This document shows, in pieces, positions 32,901 through 44,900 of a DNA stretch of 64,000 nucleotides (the first letter of the stretch is position 1; every line of letters starts with the position of its first letter). Origin of the DNA: Oxyruncus cristatus (Eukaryota; Chordata; Aves; Passeriformes; Cotingidae); contig VXAY01006170.1 in NCBI GenBank assembly GCA_013399855.1, forward strand, positions 21,214 to 85,213, given 5' to 3'. The position numbers and the translations under genes are program-made. The notes beneath the pieces were generated by a model. That model had not been told where the DNA came from. It searched no databases and worked only from the letters and a program-made list of their open reading frames with translations.

Positions 32901-35900
32901 TATCAGCAAATTATTCCCTAGCTCGGATTAAACGTTCCTGCAGGAGCACCCAAAGCCAAACCCTGGCTGCAGCATTGAATCTAAAACAGGGAACGACAGA
33001 AAAAACCGAGGAAGTTTGTTGAAGTGGAACTAAAAGGGGCAGCTAAAAGTTTTTGTCGGCAGCACAAAGGCTGTTTGAGGATGTACTGCCGGTGGCTCGG
33101 AGCAGATGCCAACCACATCTCCGAGCAGGAAGAACAGAAGCCTCACCTCGAATCCCGGGTTCAGTTCTGGGTCCCTCATGACAAGAAAGATATTGAGGGG
33201 CTGGAGCCTGTCCAGCAAAGGGCAACTGAGCTGGGGAAGGAGCTGGAGCAGCTGAGAGAGCTGGGGGGGCTCAGCCTGGAGAAAATGAGGCTCAGGGGGG
33301 ACCTTCTCGCTGACATGAGGGTGGAGCCAGGTGGGGGTTGGGCTCTGCTCCCAGGGAACAAGGGACAGGATGAGAGGAAATAGCCTCAAGTTATGCCAGG
33401 GGAGGTTTAGGTTGGATACTGGGAAAATTTCTTCACAGAAAGGCTGGTCAGACCCTGGCACAGACTGCCCAGGGCAGTGATGAAGTCACCATTCCTGGAA
33501 GTGTTCAAAACGCGTGTGGATGTTGCACTTGGGGACGTGGTTTAATGGTGAACATGGCAGTGCTACAGGAGCAGCTGGACTCTGTGGTCTTAGAGGCCTT
33601 TTCCAACCTAAATGATCCTGTGATTCCATGATTCTCTAAGCCTCTGAGGAAGCTCATACAGCCCTGCAGCTGGGTGCAAAGACTGCCAGGAATACAGTGA
33701 CATCTTTCAGGAATCAACTTGCATCCTAAAAAGGGAACAGCAAAGGCCGAGCCCTCAGCCACTGGACGGAAGAACACAGTGAGGAGAAAAAGAAAAATTT
33801 GAGGAATAGTTTGTGGAAGGAATAAAGAGAGAGCCCAAAGCGGCTACAGGACACTGGCGATGCAGGCACATCCAGAGGATGGCAGACGACATCTGTATCA
33901 GACAGAGTTGTAGGAAGTGTTCCCAAGAGCAGAATGAGTGGGTATGTGTATAATTACAATGTATCAGGGAAGAGCTGACACAGCTTTAGCAAAGGAAAAT
34001 CTGGCTCACAGCCACGGAGGAGCTTCTGGAGGAATGCAGGGAGCTGCCGAGGCTGCTATGGGCTACCGGAATAAAGTAAAGCTTCCAAATAAATTCAGCT
34101 GCCATCAGACAAGAGGGAAGATCCTCACATATTTAAGTTCTGCTGAAAGGGACAGAGTGCAGGGGGAGGGATCCCTGGTCTATCCATACCCATTTTAGTC
34201 CGTGGCAGGGATGCAGCTGAGGCCTCCACCGCGTGATGTACTTGGAGCTCATCAACAAAAGGAAGTGATAGTGAAGAGTCAAATCCCACCAGCAATGCCA
34301 ATTTAATCACCCTTAATATCCTTGCCCTATTTCCCTAAGACCCGAGCTGATGGAGGATTTCCAAAGGAGCGCTGGGGCGAGGAGGGGGGTGGAGTTTGAC
34401 ACCGATGAAGGTGAACACGACGCAGCCCTGGCTCACTGTGGGCAGTGCCAGGCTCTGATGCAGCTCCTGTGCCAAGCAAAGGGATGGCAGAGCTGTAATG
34501 GACAATCCCAGCAAATGGCCAGCTCAGTTGGAATATTCTTATGGCCCCATGCAAATCCCTCCACCCCAGTGCTCTGCTGCTCCTGGCTCAGGAAAGATCT
34601 GGGAAGCGCAGCAAGGATGAGCAAAGATCTAGAAATTCTGGGTGATGAAAAGGGAGATGAAGGGGCTGCTTCGACCTGGGCCAGGTTGACTGAGGGGCGA
34701 CACAGGAAGGTCTGTAATGGTGAGAGGGGCCTGAAGGTTGTGAGGAAGCTGCAGCTTTTTGTCCCTCCCAAGACAAAAATCAGGACCAAGGGAGACCACG
34801 AGGTGGCAACACACTCTAGGAGAAGGATGTTCCCGCATCCTCACTTTTCCAACTCACCCACACAGCCTCTACAAACCCAGAGAGGAGCAGAAACCCTGCG
34901 GGGACTCAAGTGAGAGAGCGGGGGGGACACAGGCAGTCTCAGGTGTGGTCAGAGCACCCTGAGCACACACACTCTGCTCTGGTTCCCCACACACTGCTCA
35001 CCCTGTCCCCAGCACCACCATCCCCCGGCCCCAGTCTGGGCAGGGCACTCCAGGGTATCATAGAATCATAGAATCAGCCGGGTTGGAAAGGACCTCTGAG
35101 ATCATCAAGTCCACCCCTTGATCCAACCCCACCGCGGTTCCCAGACTATGGCACTCAGTGCCACGTCCAGCCTCACCTTAAACACCTCCAGGGATGGAGA
35201 ATCCACCACTTCCCTGGGTAGCCCATTCCAATGGCTGATTACCCTCTCTGGAAAGAATTTCTTTCTAATATCCAACCTAAACCTCCCCTGGCACAGCTTA
35301 AGGCCGAGCCCTCTTGTCTCACTGCTGGTTCCTGGGAGAAGAGACCAACCCCCACCTGGCTACAGCCTCCTGTCAGGGAGTTGTAGAGAGCGATGAGGTC
35401 TCCCCTGAGCCTTCTCTTCTCCAGGCTAAACAACCCCAGCCCCCTCAGCCTCTCCTCATGGGAATTGTGCTCAAGTCCCTTCACCAGCCTGGTTGCTCTT
35501 CTCTCGACCTGCTCCAGCCCCTCCATGTCCTTCCTGAGCTGAGGGGCCCAGAACTGGACACAGCACTCCAGGGGTGGCCTCACCAGCCCACCTCTGCTCA
35601 TGGGCTCTGGCTGAGGGTTCCTCCATCATCATCCCACACAGTGCAGAGAAACTGAGTCAGTGATGGGGATGGAGCCTCTGGTCCAAACCTGGGTGGGCAT
35701 AGGGGATACCCTTACCTCTGGTGGTCCACCTGGGGTCACCCAACCACTGGGAACACACCTACCTCTCTCTGCCCTGTCAGCTCTGTTCATTGCCACCACG
35801 CCCCAATTCCCAATGTCCCAGAGCACTGTCAGGGACAGGGCTCTGACACAGCCCCACACGACACCCCACGGATTTGGGGGCTTCTCTCCAAGCCTCCATG

Positions 35901-38900
35901 CACAAGGTCCCCAGGACACGGGGCACAGCTGATTCCCTCCCATCCACATGGCCCTGACCAGGAGCAGAATTGCTTCCTGGCTGCCCCGGGAAGGACACTG
36001 ATTATGGAGAAGGGGTGGTGGGAGTCCAGTGTTGGAACCTCACCTGTGAGACACCTGAGAGCCCCTCAGGCTGGACATGGTCTCCTCCAGGTTCTGCCGA
36101 AGGTCCAGAACATTCTGCACTGTCCTTTTCCTCTGGGACTCAGGGTCTGTGGACAGACAAGGTCATGGCTTTAAAGGGATGGATGGATGGATGGATGGAT
36201 GGATGGATGGAGGGATGGATGGATGGATGGATGGATGGATGGAGGGATGGATGGATGGCTTTTGCCCATGGCCCTGCTCCCCAGCCCTGGCTCTGTCCAC
36301 CAGGAGGGAACAGGGCAAGGCTCGCACCGGACTGGAGCTGCACCACCCCAAAAGGCCACTCCCAAGTGTGCAGCTGGGATGGGGATGTCCAGTCTGGAAA
36401 GGAGGCGTTGGTGGAGACCAAGGGCCTGTGGGTCCTGGCCACAGGACCCACAGAGGTAACAAGAGACCAACTACAGCCAGATGATCCTGAAGCACTGTGA
36501 CCCTGCTCCACGGGGCCATGCAGGAGCAAGTCCTGAAAGAATGTCCCCAAAGCTGCCCCTCTGTCATGCAGGCACTCGGGGTGCTCCAGCCTGGGGACAT
36601 GGGCACAGCAGGTCCAAGGGGATGTCTGGGAGTGGAGGACACTGGGCCTCACTCACAGAGGAGTGGCTGCTTCCGCAAGAGGCTGGGGCAGCCGGGTGGA
36701 CTGAGCCCCATGGGCACAGCCCAGGGCTGGGAATCCCCTAGCTCTGGCTGCCCTGGGGCTTCTCCAGGTATGCAGACCCAGAGCACAGGTGTGCACACAT
36801 ACACACAGCCATGGACCCCCCAAAATACACCTGTGCACATGCATGTACCCACATCACAACCGCTTGTGCACACACGTGCAGATACACCCACACACATGTG
36901 CACACACACTGCACACACAGGAGTGTGCACACCTCCCAGAGACACTTGCACAGATGTGTGTGAACACAGACACCCGTACAGAGGAGGGGTTCAACCCTGG
37001 CACCGCCCTGGCAGCACTGTGGGCTCAGGGCCATGGCTCCAGTCCCGTGGGTCCATCCCGCTCGCGTGCACCCCGCACACTAACAGCCGTGCCACTGTGG
37101 CTTTGATCCCTGATTTCAGGCCTTTCAGCTGCAGCCTGCCATGGATCTGCAGCGACAGCAGGCGCCAGGGACACAGGATGTGGCTCCTCCTAATGTAACG
37201 TGGCAACCAGTGCTTCGGGATTTGAAACGGCACCGTATGAGCTGCAGCAACACGAGGACTGGGGACACTGCCGGCACACACCCCAGCCACAGGGACAGAG
37301 GGACAGGGAATACCACTGGCACCCATCCTGGCTGCAGGGACACAGGGACAGGGGACACTGCTGGCACACATCCTGGCTGACAGTAACAGGGGATTCCAAT
37401 GGCACACAACTCAGCTGCAGTGACATGGGAACAGGGAACACTGGTGGCACACAGCCCGGCTCCAGGGACACAGGGACAGGGGACACCAATGGCACAGCCC
37501 TTGGCTGCAGGGACATGGGGATGGGGGACACCACCGGAACACACCCCAGCTACAGGAACACGAGGACACCAGACACTGTCAGCACACATCCCAGCTGCAG
37601 GGACACGGGGATGGGGGACGCCAATGACACACACGCCGGCAGCTCCCCACAATGACACAGCCACACAGCTCCCCACAATGACACAGCCACACAGCTCCCC
37701 ACAATGACACAGTCACACAGCAATGCTCAAACAGGGCTCGTGCCCCTTGTCCCCATCGCACACCAGTCATGCCACAGGTAGCACCCAGGGGTGATGCTGC
37801 CCACACCAGGCTCCGGTCGCCCACTGGGCCTGGGCAGGAGCACCTCAGACCAGTGAAGCGGCTCCAATTTATGCATGAGCCTGGAAGGGGGTGACAAGCA
37901 GGAACAGCCCTGATGAGACAGGTTCAATCAAGCAGGTTAAAGCCAGTTGTGGATGAGGTAAAAGGGCTGCTGAGCCCACAGAACACCCAATGTGGCCAGC
38001 ACACTCCATCACTTAAGGACACCTGGCCCTGCACGTATCTGATCACCCCAGTCCAGCTCCCAGAACCAGGCTCAGCTGGACACAAGTCATTATTAACTCA
38101 TTATTAAATCTCCACTGTGGCCCATGCATGTTGGAGAAGTTAATCAGCGGCACGGAGGCTCCAACTGGTCCCCAGAGCCACAGGATGGGGATGCACAGGC
38201 AGTCCGGGCAGAAGGATGGAGCTGGGGTGGCTGCACACATGGAGCCAGCGAACAAGGGAGGCCCGAGTGGCCCTCAGTGCTGGAGGCGGCACCCACCCTA
38301 TTCTGCAGTCAGGGACAAGGGGACACTGTGCCCCTCTGGTGGGGCAGGCAGAAAAGGTCATGTTGACACCTCAAAGCTGTCAGATCCTGCCTGGATTGCC
38401 TGGAAAGATGGATTTTCAGGCTTGAAACGGCAGGGCAGGAACCTGCATCCAAGTCCACAGCTGTCACAGTGCAGTCCGTAGGACAGTGGGAGATTCGGGA
38501 GGGGACACACATGTGAACCTCAAGGAAAAGCAATAAAAGAACCACCAGTGTCCCCAGGGAACGACTCAGCACCCTTAGCTCCTTCCCCCTGGCCCCATTC
38601 GGTGGGTGCTGTCACACAGCGCCCAGCTCCTGCAGCCGGAGAGGGCAGCACACACACCCCGGCAGAGCCGTGTCCCCGTGCACCAGGGCAGGACAGAGCA
38701 CGATGGGATGAAGAGCCACTGTTGTCCCCTGGCGCCAGCAGTGGCTCTCACCCCCTGCCAGCTCGACAGCGTGCTCCTCCCAGGCATGGCTCCCTCCCAA
38801 AAGCCCGGCTGCCTCCCCCACGGCCACCCGCAGCCATTCCCCCAGGCACGGAGCCAGCACTGGGGCCTGGCGCTGCCTCCTCCCCGGGCGCCGCTGCCAG

Positions 38901-41900
38901 CGGGGCTGCTACAGCCATCCCCATCCAAGGAGCAGTGGGGTGAGCCCATGCTGTGTCCCCAGCTGCCCCGACTGAGGGGCCAGCACAGGGGTGCCACCTC
39001 CTCTGCACCGCCCTGCAGCTGGGGCACTCGCGGGGAGAAAGAGCACGCCACGGCTCAGGGACAGGTGTTCCAGGGCAGTGGCACTGACCTGCATCCCCAG
39101 CTTCACCCCATGACACCACTGGCCATCCACGCCTGGGTGACATCACCCCAGTTTTTGGGGGCCAGTCCAGGTCACTCTGGACTCCAGGAAAAGCAGCAGC
39201 TCTCACACAGGAAAGGGCCAAACTGGGACTGGAGGAGCTGCTCACCCACCTCTGGCACAAATCTCGCTGCCAGCACTGAAGTGCCACTGTCTGTCCCCAC
39301 AGTGCTGGCCAGACAGTGACTCCAGGTCACTGCAGCCTGTTCCACAGGGACAGCAGGGGGCTGGGGGCTGGCTCAGGGCTGGCCAAGTCACCACATGCGG
39401 GAGCTGAGTCAAAACCAAAGCTGCTGGGAGAGGCTGGAGTGTGGGAACAGCAGGAGCACGCTGGATTCCTCCCTGCATCGATTTAGCAAGCTTGCACAGC
39501 CATATGTTTCCAGCTGCTGGAACGTGGAGCAGCAGAGAAGGCTCAGCCTGTGCCATGGCGGGGTCAGTTGGACACCCAGCCTTGGCCAGGCTCATTTTCC
39601 GGGCAGCTACGGCTGGGACGTGTCCCACAGTGTTCCCCTCTCCACCGGGGCTGCAGGCTCAGGGACTGGTATCTCCCCTGTCCCAGCTCTGGCCTGGCCT
39701 GCAGGTCCTCAGCAGCTCCCACTGCTCTCACAGGCTCTGTCCATCCTGCTGTTATAGAGGGAAGGGGGTGCTGGCTCTGGTCCTGTGCCTCATTCCAACC
39801 ATGCAGAGGGCAACCCGAGATGCAGCCACTGTCCCCAAGCCCTGCACCAGGGCCACCAAGCCCCACTGCCCAAGTCACTTGCCCCCGTGCCAGGCTGGGT
39901 CTCCCTTGCCCACGCCCTCCGCTGTGCTTGGGCAGCTCTCCCAGCCCCCTCAGCCTCCCCAGCTGCTCCTTTCTGTACGGAGCTCTCTCAGCACTCTCCT
40001 CAACATCAGCAAACGTGACACGGCTCCACTTGGCACACGGGGAAACTGAGGCAGGAAGCCCCAGCACACCCCCATCCACCCCATTGCCTGTGGCACTCCC
40101 TGGCACGGCCTCCAGCACCAACCACTACGTTACACACACACGGTGCCCCAACCCACATGCTGCCCATCGCCCCCATCTCCTGCCCAGCACAGCTGGGGCA
40201 GCAGCAGGTACCACCGCCAGCAGGAGCAAGGTGGGGTGCAGGGCTGGAGGCAGCCAGGGAGGAAGAAGAAGAGGAGGAGGAGGAAGCAGAGAGCTGTGCC
40301 GTGAAGGGCTGGCTCAGGGCACGGTGCTGTGTGCTGTGGGTCTGACTGTGACAGGCAGTGCAGAACCACGGCTGTTTAAGGCCGGGGAGCTCCAGGTTGT
40401 GCTCATGTCCAGCTCTTCCCATCACCTCCCAGAGGGAGTGGTGGCAGCTCCTCTCTCCGCATCTTGGGGCACAGCCATGGCCCTGCAGATGGGCTCTGCC
40501 AGTGTGGCCAAGTAAGGCCAAGGAATGAGGAAATCATCAACTCCAAACGGCTCTGACAGCTCATTTCAAAGGAGCATGTGGCCACCAGCTCCCACTGGGG
40601 CCAGGCAGGGCTGCGTCCGTGGGACACGTGTGGCCCATGTGCCTTGGCAAGGGAACCTGCGTGTGTGTGTGTTTGCATCATGCGTATGTTCCTGTGTGGG
40701 CCACATGGCAGCAAAAGCCCGCAGAAAGGGGAGGGGTGTGCATGTGTGTCACCTATGCCTGTGACCTTGCACATGTGCCCACTTACGCAGGCAGGGGGAC
40801 AGCAGGATGTGACACCAACACTGGCACGAGGGTGCCAGGTTTGCACAGATGCACCGTCTGTGCCTGCGTCCATACACTCAGCGTGAGTGTGGCACTAGCA
40901 TGTGTGTTTTCTTGCCCCCCACAACCCAACTGGTCTCGTTTCAGAAGATCCAACCAGGAAAGGACTCCTGTTGACCCAGTAAGGATTTCAGCAGCAAGCA
41001 CGAATTCACTGGGAAAGGCCTTGTGACTTCCTCAGTCATTCTGGTGGGCCCCTATTCCACAGTAGCTGCAACGTATTTCCCCAGGCCCGGAAACATTTTT
41101 AGCTGGTTGCTCAATTCCTTCCAGCGCATTGAAAAATTCACTAATAAACTCTGCAATAAAACCCATTCTCCTCCAGCCCAGCCGCGCTCCCTGGCTCCAC
41201 GAACCCTCGTGCAGACATGTGCTGCTCCCTCCATCCGCCCCAGCTCAGGCTCCCAGCCCCTCATTGATGAACAAATCAGCCCAGGCAGCATTTTGCTGGT
41301 ATTTTCCTTGAAAATCCTCTGCTCTGGCACTTGGAGCCCACCTGAGGGGAGACCTGACACCCCAAGCCTGGTGTGAAGCTCGCTGAGCCCCGCAGGTTCC
41401 CCGCTTACACCCCGCAGCCTGCAATTCCGTCACCGGCGTCTTGGAGCACCGACAGCAGAGTCTTTCCATATGGAGTAAATGGCTTTATCTTGTATTATTA
41501 CATTCAGCTCTGACTCCCTCTCCCTGGGGCTGGGTACGGGGACAGTCACAACCTGCAATCCTTCTCCTTGGGGCTTAACTGTCTTTCTCACCCCAACAGT
41601 CCCCAAACACATGAAATGAGCAGTGGAGATGGCTAATGGGGCTCTGTGGGGTGTCTGCCATGTCCACAGTGTTCACTTCCACCACTGACCTCGTTTTTCA
41701 GCCCCATCCCTGCAATCCCTGCATGCTCCCCACAGGGAGGTACCAGCACCCCCAAAACACCCATCTGTTTCAGAAGATGCCCCAGGGTACTCAGGCTGGC
41801 AGAGCATGTCTTCCACCCTCACTCACCCTGGGAGAGCATCTCTCCCTTTCCTGCAAACCTGTTGCCCCACCCAGAAGGCATTCGGTTCATTAGCACTCCT

Positions 41901-44900
41901 GGTTTAATTGCTTTCACTGGTGAGAGCCCAGGGCTGGCTGCCAGCCCCGCATCCCCCGCAGTAGTGCCAGAAGAGGGTCCTGCTCCCTGAGGGGCAAGGA
42001 CAGGGCTCGGAGCCCTGTGCCATCCAGCACTCTGGTAACAGGGTACTGAGGTACCCAGATGGCTGACTGGTGCCTCTGAACCACCCTGGATGGAGTGGGG
42101 ACCAACAGGGAAAAGCATGGCCACCATACCCTGGATGAAGGCAGCAGCCCCCAGGCTGGAGGAGCCAGAGATGCTGTTCCCCGGGGACATGGAGGAACAG
42201 CCTTCTGCCACCGGGGACGGGGGACATGCAGAGGATGCTGCAGGTACCTGAGGTCCCCATCCATGACTCCACCAGGGCAGGCCAAGCTTCGCACATGGTG
42301 CTGCTCCACACGTAGCCCTGTGAGGCTGAGGGAGAAGATTTTACACAGCCCAGGACATCCTGTGCTTGCCCTTGGCCAAGGGAGGAGAGGCCAGGCAGCA
42401 ACCGTTGGGGGAGGCAAGGGGGTTACAGTGGGCAGCACTGTGGGGACAGTGTGTGCCCCACAGGACCTAAGTACCCAGGGAGCCCCTTCAAGAACACAGC
42501 CAGAGGAGGAATGGTGACAGGACCCCACTTTGGCACGGTCACCCCACATTGTCACACCCCTCCGGATGAACCTTTCTGCAAAACAACATCTCTCTACAGG
42601 AGGCTCCGGGAGTGGCTGCAGCAGGGGAGGAAGCCAATTCCCCTGCCTGCACTCGCTGTCACCATCACCAAACCATCCCCATCACTGCAGTCATCACCAC
42701 TGCCACCATTCCCATCCCTATCACTGCCACCATCCCCATCCCTATCACTGCCACCTTCCCCGTCACCACACCATCTCCATCGCCACACCAGCCCCACCAC
42801 CACCACCCCCACTGCAGGCCGGGGCAGCCCCACACTGTGGGAGGGAGCCACCATCTCCCCACTGGCAGGTGAGAGCAGACAATAAGCAGCAGTGCAGCAG
42901 TGACAGTCCAGGACTTCAGCCGAATCAGCACTTCGGGGGCAGTCGCGGCTGCTAAGCCTTGTGAATCGCTGCTCGTAACAAGGGCAGGGCTGGGAGACCT
43001 GGAGCCTGGACCCCGTCTGGCTCCAGTGAGCCAAGCTTTTAAAAGGGATTCAGACTTTCTCAGGCTAGAGCAGCCATAAATCTACTTAATTGGGTCTCTC
43101 CCATACACAAGTTTCCAAGTGAACCCGCTGGAGAGATCCAGGCCGGGCCTCCAGCCCATTTGCGGGTTATTCTTTCAATGGATGCTGCATTTGGCCCCAA
43201 ACCACCCCACCTGCACATCCAAACCACAGTTCCTTTTCCAGCTCCAAAGCCTCTAGCTGCTCCATGTCTGTGCATCCCACCTCCACACTGCCCTCTGTTC
43301 CCCCGCACTAATGAGCAAGAGGAGGCCAAAATCCCCTGTGTCAGGACAGACTCTGCTCCTGCGCATGGCACTGCACATCCCAGTGCCACAGCTGCCTCCA
43401 AAGCAACGTCGAAGGAGTTGGGAGCATCCCAATACCCCCATTCCCAGCACTGTGGGCCTTTAAAATAAGCCGTGGAAGTGCCTGTGCAGCTTGAGAAGGA
43501 GGGGGATGGCAAATGGACTGGATTCATGCTCCAAGGGGTGCCACAAGCCTCTGGAGACCAGCACACCCAGCAGCGACACACATGGTGACATGAACTCCCT
43601 GCTGACAGCCCCATGGCCTCAGGCACATGGAGACAGCGTCACCAGTGGTCACTGCACCTGGGGTCTGTTCTAAGCTGACAGAGCGGGGCCAGACGGGTCA
43701 TGTGGCGCTCTGTGCCTCAGTTTCCCCCAAGAGCTTCCCGTCCTCCTCAGGGTTCTGCGTTATCAGGGTGTGCCAGCACCATGCTGGCCCCCAACACGGC
43801 ACAGCTGTGTCCAGCCTGGGGGTTTCAGCACTTTAAACGCTCCACACATGACACCTTTCCTCCAGCCACCAGCAGACATTCAGGGCAACGCTGCAGACCC
43901 TGCACAAAACAAAAAAAAAAGCCAGAGTGGGGGAGAGAGAGGGAAAAAAAAAAAACAAAAACAAACAAACCCCCCAGGGTGAGGCAGAAGGCACAGCCAG
44001 GCCCCGGCACGGGGGCCCCGGAGCAGCCGGCGGCAGCGGGTTCACGCTCCCCACGCATCACCAGACGCAGGTTGGACATTGTGGAAATTCAAAATTCCAG
44101 ATGGCTCTTTTTGGGTGGGATTTTTTTTTTTTTTTTTTTTGCCTTGCCTCATTTCCACGGCAACAAGACTCCCTGTCATCTGCCAGTTGCCATAGAGATT
44201 TCACCTGATTCTGCTTCAGTGGAAGAGAAAGCCGGGCTCCTCTCTGCTGCTGAGGAGCCACGAGCCGCGACCGCCTTCAAACTTACTGGGAAAAGCAGAG
44301 ATAAATGGGGCTTTATACGAAGGAGGCAATGGGCTGATTCAGAGGATCAAAGGAAGGAACTGCGGGTTTCTATAGCACAAATCATCCCTTCACTTAACTG
44401 CTTCGGTGCCCTCCAGATGTGCCCTACATCTTGGGGACTTCACCAGCCCCCACTCCAAGCTTTGCCTGGTGGAGGAAGGGGATGTGGGAGCAGGGGGAAT
44501 CCTGCACCCACTACTGACAGCATCTCAAGGGCCAAGCTGGGTGCCCTGCAGAGAAGGAAGGGCACGGGGCCTGTGCTGGTCACAGCCATGTCCTTCCCCC
44601 ATAACAACCCTCCCTCGCTGTGCACAGCCCTTCTCCAAAGCCCCCACGGCCTAGAGACTCAAGGGGAGGATGGGGCAAATGCAGGAGCAGCCAGGGAGGA
44701 GAAGATCCTTGGGCAAGGGTGGAGATGCCCATGGGCTGTGCTCAGCTCAGCTTGGCTGCCATGGACACAGGGGTCAAGCACTGCAGGCCCTCAGGGGAGC
44801 CACAGGCAGCTGTCCACAGTGCTCGTTCCACACTGGCACTGGTGACACCTCAACAGCTCCATCACTGCTGGGGATCATCCATGGAGAGGGTATGGATGTG

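Larger units (their letters stand above)
31910..36043 (-). other. NAV1: NAV1 intron 2 (4.1 kb)
   Basis: The intron contains two CR1 copies in opposite orientation (33147-33637 and 35057-35592). Between them, 33640-35050 is AT-richer and unassigned. An AT-rich block near 32790-32990 could be regulatory. No further exon was recognised. Confidence 0.85.

Noticed and set aside
36140..36652. Frames with HPSI or MDGW repeats
   Set aside because: They are translations of the ATGG microsatellite.
43700..44845. A 381-codon open frame on the plus strand in NAV1 intron 1
   Set aside because: It runs through A-rich and T-rich homopolymers that translate into Lys and Phe runs. It has no recognisable family and no good initiation context.
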